From NCBI GenBank assembly GCA_029690005.1, contig CP121458.1, positions 5,041,872 through 5,105,871 on the forward strand: DNA of 64,000 bases. Direction: 5' to 3'. The notes beneath the pieces were generated by a model, which searched no databases, was not told where the DNA came from, and saw only the letters and a program-made list of their open reading frames with translations. Positions 1 through 8,796 of this stretch are shown here, piece by piece. Positions within the stretch are counted from its first letter, which is position 1. Each line of letters begins with the position of its first letter. The position numbers and the translations under genes are program-made. The DNA is from Prescottella defluvii. GTDB taxonomy: Bacteria > Actinomycetota > Actinomycetes > Mycobacteriales > Mycobacteriaceae.

Positions 1-782
1 TCGACACCCTCGCGAACTCCGATCTGTCGGTGGTCTTCTCCCCCACCCTCGCGGTCGCGGCGACCACAGCGTTCGTCGTCGCGGGCATCTATCTGATGAT
101 CGCGCGCCTGTGGCTGCGTCGACCGCTGCCGGAGCTGACGGTCGGCGCGCTCGCGTCGTCGTACGTGAACTCGGCGAATCTCGGCATCCCGATCGCGGTG
201 TTCGTGCTCGGCGACGCGTCGTTCGTCGCGCCGCTGCTGCTGTTCCAGATCATGATCTTCTCGCCGATCGCGTTGACCGTGCTCGACATCAGCACCATGC
301 GTCAGGGCGCCTCGAGGCTCGAGACGATCACCGCGCCGTTCAAGAATCCGATCGTGCTCGCGGGCGCGGCCGGCCTGGCGGTCGCGGTGTCGGGGTGGAC
401 ACCGCCCGAGGCGCTGATGCAGCCGTTCCGGCTCATCGGCGGCGCCTCCGTTCCCGGTGCGTTGCTGGCGTTCGGACTGTCGCTGTACGGGGTACGGGTG
501 CTCGAGAAGGGCGCGAGCCCGCGCCGCGACGTCGCGCTCGCGTCGGTCCTCAAGATCTGCGTCCAACCCGTCCTCGGGTATCTGATGGCCCGCTTCCTGC
601 TGGGTCTCGACGGCCACGAACTGTTCGCGATCGTCGTCGTCTCCGCCCTGCCCACCGCACAGAACGTCTTCGTCTACGCCAGCCGCTACCAGCGCGGCAT
701 GGTCCTCGCGCGCGACGCCGCCTTCGTCACGACCCTCGCGTCGATCCCCGCGATCGCGCTGGTGGCGGCGCTGCTGACCTGA
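1..782 (+). CDS. AEC family (auxin efflux carrier-type) transporter, 5' partial
   Basis: The reading frame is open to the left edge, so the N-terminus lies outside the window; about 260 C-terminal residues are present. They form a series of hydrophobic helices with the family's small polar loops, including YVNSANLGIP, where Asn and Pro interrupt a helix, and LPTAQNVFVYASRY near the C-terminus. Both are typical of the AEC/membrane transport protein fold, whose members usually have about 310 residues and 10 helices. The family exports or exchanges small organic anions; the substrate cannot be told from sequence. The gene ends 10 bp before the convergent LuxR gene. The frame is uninterrupted, unlike most neighbours. 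Confidence 0.85.
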   Translation, partial: DTLANSDLSVVFSPTLAVAATTAFVVAGIYLMIARLWLRRPLPELTVGALASSYVNSANLGIPIAVFVLGDASFVAPLLLFQIMIFSPIALTVLDISTMRQGASRLETITAPFKNPIVLAGAAGLAVAVSGWTPPEALMQPFRLIGGASVPGALLAFGLSLYGVRVLEKGASPRRDVALASVLKICVQPVLGYLMARFLLGLDGHELFAIVVVSALPTAQNVFVYASRYQRGMVLARDAAFVTTLASIPAIALVAALLT

Positions 783-792
783 GCCGCCCGGC

Positions 793-1488
793 TCACAGGA
801 TGCCCAGTTCGGTGGCGCGCACCGCGACCCGGACCCGGGACCGCGTCCCCGTCTTGGCGAAGATGTTCTCGAGGTGCGTCGCCACGGTTCGCCTGCTGAT
901 CAACAGTTCCGCCGCGATCTCCGCATTGCTCGCGCCCTGCGCGACGAGCGCGAGGATCTGGTGCTCACGGCCGCTGAGCCGGAACGACTCACGATCACTC
1001 TGATCCGCGACGATGCGCCGGCACTGGTGCGCGAGCGCCTCGATTCCGGCGCGGGCCGTCGAATCCACCTGCGGGCGGGCGAAACTCACGTCCAGGACGC
1101 TGGTGACCTGGCCCCGCTCCAGACCGAGCGCCACCGACGATCCCTCCCGGAATCCCGAGGGCCGCAACACGGCTTCCGCGGCGGGGGTGCGCTCGAACCC
1201 GGGGACGTCCTCCCAGCACACGGGCCGACCGGACGCGATCCGGATGTGGTCGAAGGTCCGAGTGTCGTCGACGAACTCGCCGGCGAGATAGTCCGCGACC
1301 GGCGTCGCGTAGCCGCCGTTGGCGAGCACCCGATGAACCCGATCGCCGCGGCGGCGGTAGGTGATAGCGGCGGCGACGTAGTCGAGTTCACCGGCCCAAC
1401 GCGCGAGCAGGCCGTGCGCGACGGTGACCGGGGATCGGGACGACAACAGGTCCCGGTCCCCGGCCACCGCCTCGCACCGCTCGTTCAT
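793..1488 (-). CDS. LuxR-family transcriptional regulator
   Basis: 231 residues. The C-terminal 65 residues are a classical LuxR/FixJ helix-turn-helix: LSGREHQILALVAQGASNAE, then ELLISRRTVATHLENIFAKT. The N-terminal 160 residues resemble a GAF-like sensor fold but carry no recognisable ligand motif. There is no receiver domain, so this is a one-component regulator, not a two-component response regulator. A TAGATT -10 box sits exactly 6 nt before the ATG, implying a leaderless transcript and supporting this start. It is convergent with the AEC transporter and lies just downstream of the amidase on the same strand; either could be a target, which is inference only. Confidence 0.85.
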   Translation of the reverse strand: MNERCEAVAGDRDLLSSRSPVTVAHGLLARWAGELDYVAAAITYRRRGDRVHRVLANGGYATPVADYLAGEFVDDTRTFDHIRIASGRPVCWEDVPGFERTPAAEAVLRPSGFREGSSVALGLERGQVTSVLDVSFARPQVDSTARAGIEALAHQCRRIVADQSDRESFRLSGREHQILALVAQGASNAEIAAELLISRRTVATHLENIFAKTGTRSRVRVAVRATELGIL

Positions 1489-1494
1489 GGCACG

Positions 1495-1500
1495 AATCTA
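1495..1500 (-). promoter_or_regulatory. -10 box of leaderless luxR promoter
   Basis: TAGATT on the minus strand lies 6 nt upstream of the ATG at 1488. This is the actinobacterial leaderless arrangement, with transcription expected to begin at the A of the start codon. Confidence 0.5.
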
Positions 1501-1508
1501 CCTGTGAC

Positions 1509-2924
1509 CTACGCCACCGGACGACGATCCGCCCACGGCCGCGCCTGCTCGAGGTTGGCCGCGGCCCGCAGCACCAGGGCGTCCTGGCGGTGCCGCGCCG
1601 CGATCTGCAGGCCGACAGGTCGCCCGTCCGCGGTGAAGCCGGCCGGCACCGTGATCGCCGGATTGTTCAGCATGTTGTAGGGGTAGGTCAGCAGCCAGTC
1701 GAGCAGCTGCTCGCGCAGCGACTTGCCCTGCAACCAGTCCGGCGCGAACTGGGTGAGCGGGAACGTCGCGGACGCGAGGGTCGGCGAGATCAGGACGTCG
1801 TAGTCGTTCATGAACTCGGTCCAGGTGTCCACATCCGGCCGCGGAACGCGTCGGCGCGGCCGTAGTCGACGCCGGTGAGGCGACGGCCCTCGTGCATCAG
1901 TTCGATCAGGTTCTCGTCCACGTCGCCGTGCAGCGAGTCCCAGTCGAGCATGTCGTGCTCGCCCGCGAATCCGGTACCCAGATGCCGTGCCACATCGCCT
2001 CCGACGGGTCACCCCACTCGGGCGTCGCCTCCACGACCTTGGTGCCCATCTCCTCGAAGCACGCGACCGCCTCGGCGCACACCGCCGCGACATCGGGGTC
2101 CACGTGGCCGAGGCCGAGGTTCGGCGACCACGCGACGCGCAGGCCGTCGACGCTGCCTCGCGCCGCCTCGACGTACGACGACTCGACCCGTTCGATGCTG
2201 AGCGGATCCGAATGATCCGGTCCAGCAAGGACGTCGAGCATCAACGCGTTGTCGGCGACGGTCCGGGTGATCGGCCCGTGGTAGGCCCAGTTGTTGAAGC
2301 GGCCGGGCAGGATCGTCTGCGGATCACGCCGGTCGTGGGCTTGAGTCCGACGACGCCGCACAGCGCCGACGGGATCCGGACCGACCCGGCACCGTCGCTG
2401 CCCTCGGCCAGCGGGCCCAGTCCGGCGGCGACGGCCGCCGCCGCGCCGCCGCTCGATCCGCCAGCGCTGTGGCCGGGCTTCCACGGGTTGTGGGTGGGAC
2501 CGAACAGGTGGTTGTCGGTGCCGCCGTAGTAGCCGCTCTCCGGGGTATTGGTCTTGCCGAGGTAGAGGCCACCGGCCCGCTTCAACCGGGTCACGACTAC
2601 CGCATCACGCTCGGCGATGTTGTCGCGCATGGGCTTCATGCCGAACGTCGTCGGGAGGCCCTTGACGTCGGTGAGGTCCTTGATCGTGAACGGGACGCCG
2701 TGCAGTGGCCCCAGCTGTTCGCCACTCTCCTGCGCGCGCGTCAGTTCCGCGGCGTCGCGGCGCACCTGGTCGGCGTCGAAGTGCACGATCGCGTTGACGG
2801 AGGGGTTGACCTCCTCGACCCGACGGATCATCTCCTCCGCGATCTCGTTGGGCGACAACTTCTTCGAGGCGACCTGTGCAGTCATCTCGGTAGCCGACAT
2901 CCAACCCAGATCCGATGTGTTCAT
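1509..2924 (-). CDS. Amidase signature-family amidohydrolase (three frameshifts)
   Basis: About 470 residues when pieced together, the normal length for an amidase. The N-terminal part holds the amidase-signature catalytic elements: the Lys in VPFTIKDL, then AGGSSGGAAAAVAAGLGPLA with the cis-Ser, and SDGAGSVRIPSALCGVVGLKP with the nucleophilic Ser. The product should hydrolyse a carboxamide to acid and ammonia in the cytoplasm. Translation jumps frame near 2340, 1985 and 1840, yet each segment continues the same protein to ITVPAGFTADGRPVGLQIAA and the stop at 1509. AAGGGCGG about 7 nt before ATG 2924 is a good ribosome-binding site. It is divergent from the arsR-VOC pair across a palindrome-rich gap. 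Confidence 0.85.
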
Positions 2925-2972
2925 GGGAACCGCCCTTCACGGTGACGTGTTTCGGAGACGAACGCCACGCTA

Positions 2973-3013
2973 TGACCGCGGTCACACCCACACCATCGGT
3001 CGAATGACCGATG
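2973..3013. promoter_or_regulatory. Two palindromes in the amidase/arsR intergenic region
   Basis: TGACCGCGGTCA at 2973-2984 is a perfect 12-bp palindrome. At 2994-3013 the arms CATCGGTC and GACCGATG flank a 4-bp spacer. Both lie between divergent start sites and look like operators. Which protein binds them is unknown; the adjacent ArsR or LuxR proteins are candidates. Confidence 0.45.
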
Positions 3014-3029
3014 ACGGCGCGGGCAATCG

Positions 3030-3059
3030 TTGACAGGCAAGTCAACACTTGCCTATTCT
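3030..3059 (+). promoter_or_regulatory. arsR promoter with operator in the -35/-10 spacer
   Basis: A perfect -35 TTGACA (3030-3035) and a -10 TATTCT (3054-3059) are 18 bp apart. The spacer contains an inverted repeat, AGGCAAGT (3035-3042) and ACTTGCCT (3047-3054). The -10 box ends 6 nt before GTG 3066. A repressor on this repeat would block RNA polymerase directly, so ArsR autorepression is the natural reading. Confidence 0.65.
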
Positions 3060-3065
3060 TCGGAC

Positions 3066-3367
3066 GTGGGTGACCTGTTCAAAGCGCTGGCGGACCCGAC
3101 ACGGCGTGCGATCCTCGACGAGCTCGTCGACCGGGACGGGCAGACGCTGTTCGAACTGTGCACCCGACTGGTCACCAAGTACGGATTCGGATCGTCCAGA
3201 CAGGCCGTCTCCCAGCACCTCACGGTGCTCGAGGAGGCCGGGTTGCTGCACACCCGCCGCGAGGGTCGATACAAGTTCCACCATCTCGACACCACCCCGC
3301 TGCGGGCGATCGTCGACCGCTGGCCGATACCCCGCCCCACCGAGACAGAGAGGAAGAGACGCAATGA
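3066..3367 (+). CDS. ArsR-family winged-helix repressor
   Basis: About 100 residues. It opens VGDLFKALADPTRRAILDEL, the ArsR/SmtB winged-helix signature, followed by SSRQAVSQHLTVLEEAGLLH as recognition helix and RREGRYKFHHLDTTPLRAIVDRW as wing and C-terminal helix. No Cys metal site is visible, so it is probably an organic-ligand sensor. The start is set at GTG 3066 because the promoter places the transcription start there; the longer frame from 3030 would begin inside the -35 box. The frame has no stop until deep inside the next gene. A one-base slip near 3320 gives ADTPPHRDREEETQ and a TGA at 3365-3367 overlapping the VOC ATG, which I take as the true end. Confidence 0.8.
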
Positions 3368-3750
3368 GGATCAACCTGACCAGCGTGCACGTCGACGACC
3401 AGGACAAGGCGCTCACGTTCTACACCGACGTCCTCGGCTTCGTGAAGAAGACCGAAGTCCCACTGGGACAGCACAAGTGGCTCACCGTCGTGTCCCCCGA
3501 GAACCCCGACGGCACGGAACTGGTCCTCGAGCCGGACGAGCACCCGGCCGCCCAGGCCTACAAGAAGGGCCTCGTGGCGGACGGGATCCCGTGCACGTCC
3601 TTCGCCGTCGACGACGTCCACGCGGAGTACGAGCGCCTGAAGGCACTCGGCGTCGTGTTCACGCAGGAGCCGCTCGCGATGGGGCCGGTCACCACCGCCG
3701 TCTTCGACGACACGTGCGGCAACCTGATCCAGATCGCCGCCCACGCCTGA
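3364..3750 (+). CDS. VOC superfamily (glyoxalase/bleomycin-resistance fold) protein
   Basis: 128 residues with the paired beta-alpha-beta-beta-beta modules of the vicinal oxygen chelate fold. It starts RINLTSVHVDDQDKALTFYT, the usual first strand with a metal-position His, and ends TAVFDDTCGNLIQIAAHA, where Asp/Glu-type ligands usually sit. AGGAAGAG lies just before the ATG, and the start overlaps the probable arsR stop (ATGA), so the two genes form a coupled operon. ArsR-VOC pairs are common in actinobacteria and usually respond to a toxic small molecule. Whether this is an enzyme or a binding protein cannot be told. Confidence 0.85.
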   Translation: MRINLTSVHVDDQDKALTFYTDVLGFVKKTEVPLGQHKWLTVVSPENPDGTELVLEPDEHPAAQAYKKGLVADGIPCTSFAVDDVHAEYERLKALGVVFTQEPLAMGPVTTAVFDDTCGNLIQIAAHA

Positions 3751-3759
3751 CGTTCCTGG

Positions 3760-5702
3760 TCACCGGCCGCGACGGCGCATCCGCATGTAGTCGCTGACGA
3801 CCGCGGCCCCGAGCCCGTCGAGGTCGGGTGCCACGACACGGCCGCCGACCCGCTGGGCCATACGGTCGACGACGCGGGCGAGTCCGGGGTCGTCGCCGAG
3901 CCGGAAGATGGTGACCTGTGCGCCGAGGCGGGCGAGGGTGTCGAGTTCGCGGACCGTCAAGCCCAGTGTGCGCGCGCTCGGCGGGTAGTCGAAGAACGCC
4001 TCCCCGTCGGGTTCGAGATGAGCGGTCGGCTCGCCGTCGGTGACGATCAGTACGACGGGCTGCGCATTGGGGTGCTTCCGCAGGTGTCGCGCCGCGAGCA
4101 GCAGCGCGTGGTGCAGGTTGGTGCCCTGGTCCCACGCCCCGTCCAGGCCCGCGAGTTCCGGCGCGGACAGGGTCTGGGCGTAGCGGCCGAACCCGATGAT
4201 CTGCAACGCATCTCCCCGGAACCGCGTGGTCACCAGATGGTTCAGCGCCAGCGCGGTGCGCTTCATCGGCACCCACCGCCCGTCCATCACCATCGAGAAC
4301 GACGTGTCCACCAGCAGCGCCACCACCGCCTGAGCCCGCTGCTCGGTCTCGGCGACCTCGACGTCCGCCACCGTCATCCGCACCGGCATCCGGCCCGGCT
4401 CGCGCAGGATCGCGTTGGTCAGGGTTCGCGTCACGTCCCACGGTTCGGTGTCGCCGAATTCCCACGGCCGCGACGCCCCCGTCGGCTCGCCCATCGAGCC
4501 CGCGCGGCGGGTCTCCCGCTGGCCGCCGCGGTGCGCGAGACGTCCGGCCACGTCCCGCAGCCACGTCTGGCCGAGTTGGCGCATCGCCTTGGGCGACAGC
4601 CGCCACTGGCCGTCCGGGGCCCGGTCGAAGAACCCTGCTGCTGCAGTGCCCGTTCGAGGTCGGCGAGGGTGCGCTCGTCGGCCACCGCCTGGTCGCCGAG
4701 CTGCCGCGCCAGCGCCTCGGTGTCGATGTCGTCGAGCTGGGCGCCCGGATACTGTTGCGACAGTTGCTCCGACAGCCGTTCCAGGTCGGCGACGTCCGCG
4801 ACCGCCGACGTCCCCTCCCCCAGTCCGAGTCCCTCGTCGCCGCGGAACTGCGCCGACCCGGTCCAGTCCTCGCCGGGCCGTGCTGCCTGCAGGTGCGCGT
4901 CCAGCCGGTCCAGCTGGTTCATCAGCGACGGATCACCGAAGGCCTGCTGCGCCAACGCATCCAGCTCCGCGCGCTGGTCTGGGCTGAGCGAGTTCCGCAG
5001 CCGCTGCGCCGCCGCGGCGCGACGGGCCAGCGAGTCCAGCAGCTCGTCGGTGTTGCGCGGGTTCTCCGGGAAGAACTCGCCGTGCCGGTTCATGAAATCC
5101 CGGAACTGTTCGGTGGTGTCCTCGCCACGGGCGTGACTGTCCAGCAACGAGTTCAGGTCCTCGAGCATCTCCCGGATGCGTTGGCGGTCCTGGTCGGTGG
5201 CACCCTCGAGCTGCCGCTTCATCCCGTCGAACCGCTGGTCGAGCAGCTCGCGCCCCAACAGGTCGCGGATCTTCTCGTAGTCCTCCCGGGCCTGGCTGCT
5301 GCGCCAGTCGTAGTCGGCGAGGTCGGCGACCGCCTGCGCCGTCGACGGCGGCAGCTCCTCCATCCGCATCTCCGCGAACCGGGCGTCGTCGTCGAGTGCC
5401 CGGGCCAGGGTCTTGCGCTCCTCGAGCACCGCACGGTCGAGCAGCTCCCGCACCTCGTCGAGCGTCCCACCGAGATTGTTGCGCTGCAGTAGTTCTCGCC
5501 GACGACGGTTGGCCTGCGCTGCCAGGTCGTCGAGGCCGCGACGCTCCCCGAACCCGCGGCGCAGCAGCTCCCGCAGCGCCTGCCGCGGCGACGACCCCTC
5601 GAGCACGTCGTCACCGATCGCGGCCAGCGCCTCCCGCAGATCCACCGGCGGTGCCAGCGGGTCGCCGCCCGCGTACGGGCCGTAGCGTGCGCCGCGAGAC
5701 AT
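3760..5702 (-). CDS. VWA-domain protein, partner of the AAA ATPase (one frameshift)
   Basis: About 648 residues once a frameshift near 4635 is bridged (GFFDRAPDGQWRLSPKAMRQ continues the protein). The N-terminal 380 residues are charged and helical, rich in Arg, Glu and Leu and probably coiled-coil. The C-terminal 200 residues are a von Willebrand factor A domain with the MIDAS motif DTSFSMVMDG, a later TDGEPT and a conserved Thr loop. Such proteins bind divalent metal and work with MoxR/Mg-chelatase-type AAA ATPases, here encoded 24 bp upstream on the same strand. Layout and position match the mycobacterial gene pair next to purH. The substrate of this complex is unknown; it is not part of a chlorophyll pathway. 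Confidence 0.85.
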
Positions 5703-5726
5703 GGTGCCTCCCTGTCCGAATGCCGA

Positions 5727-7118
5727 CTACGAGTAGACGGCCTGACCGTTCTCGTCGGGGTTCTTCGAGATACGCCGGGCCAGGTACAGCCCCTCGAGCG
5801 CGAGTTCGGCGGCGGACGCCCGCTCCCCGTCGGACCGGGCACCCAGCCGCTCGGCAACCACGTCGAGCACCTCGAGTTCGGGTAGCTCGCCGAGCAAGGC
5901 CTTGGCGGTGACCCGTTCGCCGGTCACCACCGGCTGTCCCAGTTCCACCGCGGTCACGAGCGGCGCGAGGTCGATCCCGCCGAGCCGGACGCGGGCCGTG
6001 TCGGCGGTCGCGCGCCGGAGCAGGTGCTCGAGGATCTCGAGCTCGCGCCCCTCCTCGCCGGACTCGAACTCGACCTTCCCGCGCAGCACCTCGACGATCG
6101 TGCCGAGGTCGATCGGCCGGGCCACCGACTCCGCCTCGCCCAGCACCGCGCTGCGGTGCACCGCGGCCGCGCTCACCGTCTCGGCGCCGGCCACCGCGAA
6201 GCGGGCCGACACCCCCGACCGCTGGTCCACCGACGTGGACTCGCGCAGCAACCGGGTGAACCGGGCCAGGACCTCGAGCAGGTGGTGTGGGACGACGGCC
6301 TGCAGGTTCGCCTCCTGCTGGATCACCGCGATCTCGTCCTCGAGTAGCGACGGGTAGTGAGTGCGGATCTCGGCGCCGAACCGGTCCTTGAGCGGGGTGA
6401 TGATCCGGCCGCGGTTGGTGTAGTCCTCCGGGTTGGCGCTGGCCACCAGCAGCACGTCGAGCGGCAGCCGCAGCGTGTACCCGCGGACCTGGATGTCGCG
6501 CTCCTCCATGACATTCAGCAGCGACACCTGGATCCGCTCCGCCAGGTCCGGTAGCTCGTTGATCGCGACGATGCCGCGATGGGCGCGCGGCACCAGGCCG
6601 AAGTGGATGGTCTCCGGGTCGCCGAGACTGCGTCCCTCCGCGACCTTGATCGGGTCGACGTCGCCGACCAGGTCCGCGACCGACGTGTCCGGCGTCGCGA
6701 GCTTCTCCGCATACCGCTCGCTGCGGTGCCACCACGCGACCGGCAGCGTGTCCCCCAGTTCCGCCGCCCGCCGCAGCGAGATCGGCGTGATCGGCTCGTA
6801 GGGGTGCTCGCCCAGTTCGGAACCGGCGATCACCGGCGTCCACTCGTCGAGCAGCAGGTACAGCGTGCGCAGAAGGCGCGTCTTGCCCTGCCCGCGCTCG
6901 CCGAGCAGCACGACGTCGTGGCCGGCGATGAGGGCGCGCTCGAGTTGCGGCAGCACCGTCTCTTCGAAGCCGACGATGCCCGGCCACGGATCGATCCCGT
7001 CACGCAGGGCGGCGAGCAGGTTCTCCCGCATCTCGTCCTTGACCGAACGCTGGACGTGACCGGACGCGCGGAGTTCGCCGAGAGTCCGGGGCAGATGCGC
7101 AGGCGGTGTGGCAGTCAC
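5727..7118 (-). CDS. MoxR/Mg-chelatase-type AAA ATPase
   Basis: 463 uninterrupted residues. Walker A is GERGQGKTRLLR near residue 75; the Walker B/sensor region GIVAINELPDL is followed by LLNVMEERDIQVRGYTLRLP and VASANPEDYTNRGRI, typical of the MoxR/ChlI clade with its presensor-1 insertion. It should form a hexameric ring that remodels a target through the VWA partner encoded directly downstream. Two in-frame GTG codons exist (7121 and 7118). The -10 box TAACGT at 7125-7130 leaves 6 nt before 7118, so I choose 7118 as a leaderless start. It is divergent from the hydrolase at 7207. Confidence 0.88.
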   Translation of the reverse strand: MTATPPAHLPRTLGELRASGHVQRSVKDEMRENLLAALRDGIDPWPGIVGFEETVLPQLERALIAGHDVVLLGERGQGKTRLLRTLYLLLDEWTPVIAGSELGEHPYEPITPISLRRAAELGDTLPVAWWHRSERYAEKLATPDTSVADLVGDVDPIKVAEGRSLGDPETIHFGLVPRAHRGIVAINELPDLAERIQVSLLNVMEERDIQVRGYTLRLPLDVLLVASANPEDYTNRGRIITPLKDRFGAEIRTHYPSLLEDEIAVIQQEANLQAVVPHHLLEVLARFTRLLRESTSVDQRSGVSARFAVAGAETVSAAAVHRSAVLGEAESVARPIDLGTIVEVLRGKVEFESGEEGRELEILEHLLRRATADTARVRLGGIDLAPLVTAVELGQPVVTGERVTAKALLGELPELEVLDVVAERLGARSDGERASAAELALEGLYLARRISKNPDENGQAVYS

Positions 7119-7206
7119 CACTCCACGTTACGAGCGTTCTGGCGATTCGGCACCCGGACGGCCGCCGTGCGCGCTGATGGTCATCCGGCTCTGATAGACA
7201 CACGTC

Positions 7207-8171
7207 ATGGCCGACTTCGAGATCACGTTCACCACCGGCGCCATCACGCTGCACGGCAGCCTGCGCCTGCCCGCGGGCGCCGGCGAGGACTCCCCGTGCC
7301 CGCCGTGCTGCTGCTCGCGGGCAGCGGGCCCGCCGACCGCAACGGCGACAGCGCGCTGCTGCCGGGCTCGATCGGCACGCTCGAGTTCCTCGCAGACCTG
7401 CTCGAGGAGCACGGGTTCGCCAGCCTGCGCTACGACAAGCTCGGCAGCGGCACCACCGGGCTCGGCCCGTACGACCTCGAGGACATCGGCGACCTGGGCT
7501 TCTCGGTGTTCACCGAGTCGGCCGCGTCGGCGCTGACCTTCCTCGCCGGCCGGGCCGCCGTCGACCCGGAACGGGTGTACGCCGTCGGCCACAGCGAGGG
7601 CGCGCTCATCGCGCTGGCGCTCGCGGACGGCGGCACGAAGGTCGCCGGACTGGGCCTGCTCGAGCCGCTCAGCGTGCGCCTGCTGGACCTGTTGACGACG
7701 CAGATCGACAGCCAGCTCACCGCGGTCGTCGGGGCCGGGCAGCTGCCGGTCGAACTGGCCGACGAACTGCGCCTGGCACTGGCCGGTGCCGTCGAGTCGC
7801 TGCGCACCGACGCCACACTCAGCGACGACCTGCCCGATCCGCTGCGCGCGGCCGGGCTGGTGCCCGCGAACGCGCGGGCTCTCGCGGAGGAGGACGCGCT
7901 CGATCCGCGTGAGCTCGCGCGACGCCTGCCCGCCGGACTGCCGGTGGTGACGAGCTGCTCCGCCAAGGACATCCAGTTGATCAGCACCGACGTCGACGCC
8001 CTCGACGCCGCCCTGGCCCACACCACGCTCACATCGGTGCGGATGACGACGGCCAACCACGTACTCAAGGAGATCGGCGACGCCGCCTCCACGGGCGCCG
8101 ACTACATCGCGCCACTGCCGTGGTCGACCGAGTTCACGACCGGATTCGAGGGCTGGCTCCGCAGCCTCTGA
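7207..8171 (+). CDS. Alpha/beta-hydrolase (one frameshift)
   Basis: About 320 residues. After an N-terminal strand pair (ADFEITFTTGAITLHGSLRL) the frame slips near 7297 and continues with VPAVLLLAGSGPADRNGDSA, which carries the oxyanion-hole strand, then the nucleophile elbow GHSEGALIA. A C-terminal TANHVLKEIGD supplies a plausible catalytic His. It resembles dienelactone-hydrolase/esterase-like serine hydrolases; the substrate is unknown. It stands alone between the divergent AAA ATPase gene and the attenuator-like leader downstream. Confidence 0.8.
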
Positions 8172-8288
8172 CGTCACTTCCGGTGGCCCCGGCGACACGC
8201 TCGGCGAAAAACCGAGATGTCGCCGGGCGGACACTGCTGTATGGTTCTCCGTTAACCGACGGGCACACACGAGAAAGGTACGGTCGCG

Positions 8289-8426
8289 ATGCAGTCGAAA
8301 GACTCGGCAATTTCCATGAATCACGTATATGCCAAGCACGTTTCGAAGCACGCGTTTTTCGCCGTACCCACGCGGCACAGCCACGCAGCCTTCTTCAGGT
8401 GGCCCCGAGAGACGAGTTCCCCGTAA
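8289..8426 (+). CDS. Putative 45-residue leader peptide, His/Phe-rich
   Basis: This short ORF begins after GAGAAAGG and carries six His and four Phe codons in its second half, for example KHVSKHAFF and RHSHAAFF. A second ATG lies at 8316. Its stop codon (8424-8426) falls inside the loop of the first of two overlapping hairpins, and a Rho-independent terminator follows within 20 nt. That geometry is typical of a ribosome-controlled attenuator. I recognise no homologue, and the ORF could be incidental. Confidence 0.45.
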   Translation: MQSKDSAISMNHVYAKHVSKHAFFAVPTRHSHAAFFRWPRETSSP

Positions 8427-8479
8427 CCGGAACCTCTCTCGGGCACCCGAAGGCACACCGCCTCGGGTGCCTTTTCTTT
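8404..8479 (+). promoter_or_regulatory. Overlapping hairpins and intrinsic terminator (attenuator-like)
   Basis: Hairpin 1 pairs CCCGAGAGA (8404-8412) with TCTCTCGGG (8435-8443). Hairpin 2 pairs GGCACCCGA (8442-8450) with TCGGGTGCC (8463-8471) and is followed by TTTTCTTT, a good intrinsic terminator. The inner ends overlap by two bases, so the hairpins compete. The next gene starts 30 nt beyond the U-tract, so readthrough would be needed to express it. Confidence 0.6.
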
Positions 8480-8508
8480 ATCCGCTTCCAGTCAGGAGAA
8501 CCAACCAC

Positions 8509-8753
8509 ATGAAGCTTCGGCTCGGTACTACCGGCACCACCAGTCAGGACCTGCCCGGCGACCTCACCGGTCAGGTCGTCACGATCGATCTGCGTCACGT
8601 CGACCCCGGTCACGACGGCGCGGCGGCGCTGCTCAGCGAACTGCTCGCCCGCGGCGCGGCGCGCCTGGTCATCTCGGGCACCGACGACGCCAGCGCCCGC
8701 GCGCTACTCGCCTCCGCACAGAACGACGCTCCCCGTCCGGGCTCGCGGCCTGA
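8509..8753 (+). CDS. Small conserved-looking protein of unknown function
   Basis: It starts MKLRLGTTGTTSQDLPGDLT after AGGAG, 9 nt upstream, and continues with DLTGQVVTIDLRHVDPGHDG and a helical LLSELLARGAARLVISGT. The alternating strand/helix pattern faintly resembles a STAS-like fold; no family is assigned. In the written frame there is no stop before the terminator. A missing base near 8733, which the imperfect terminator stem also suggests, brings in the TGA at 8751, giving about 81 residues. It is the only gene downstream of the attenuator-like leader. Confidence 0.45.
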
Positions 8754-8783
8754 GAGGCGCGCGAGCCGGACGAGGGAGCGTCG
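8724..8783. terminator. Bidirectional terminator between small gene and purH
   Basis: A 24-nt arm at 8724-8747 pairs almost perfectly with 8760-8783 around a 12-nt loop. It lies between convergent genes and can serve both strands. The two mismatches look like single-base indels. Confidence 0.6.
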
Positions 8784-8796
8784 TAGGAGCGTTCGA

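Noticed and set aside
3030..3797. ArsR fused to a long Arg/Gly-rich tail running through the VOC gene
   Set aside because: The tail is an out-of-frame reading of the VOC gene; a single slip near 3320 gives a normal stop overlapping the VOC start.
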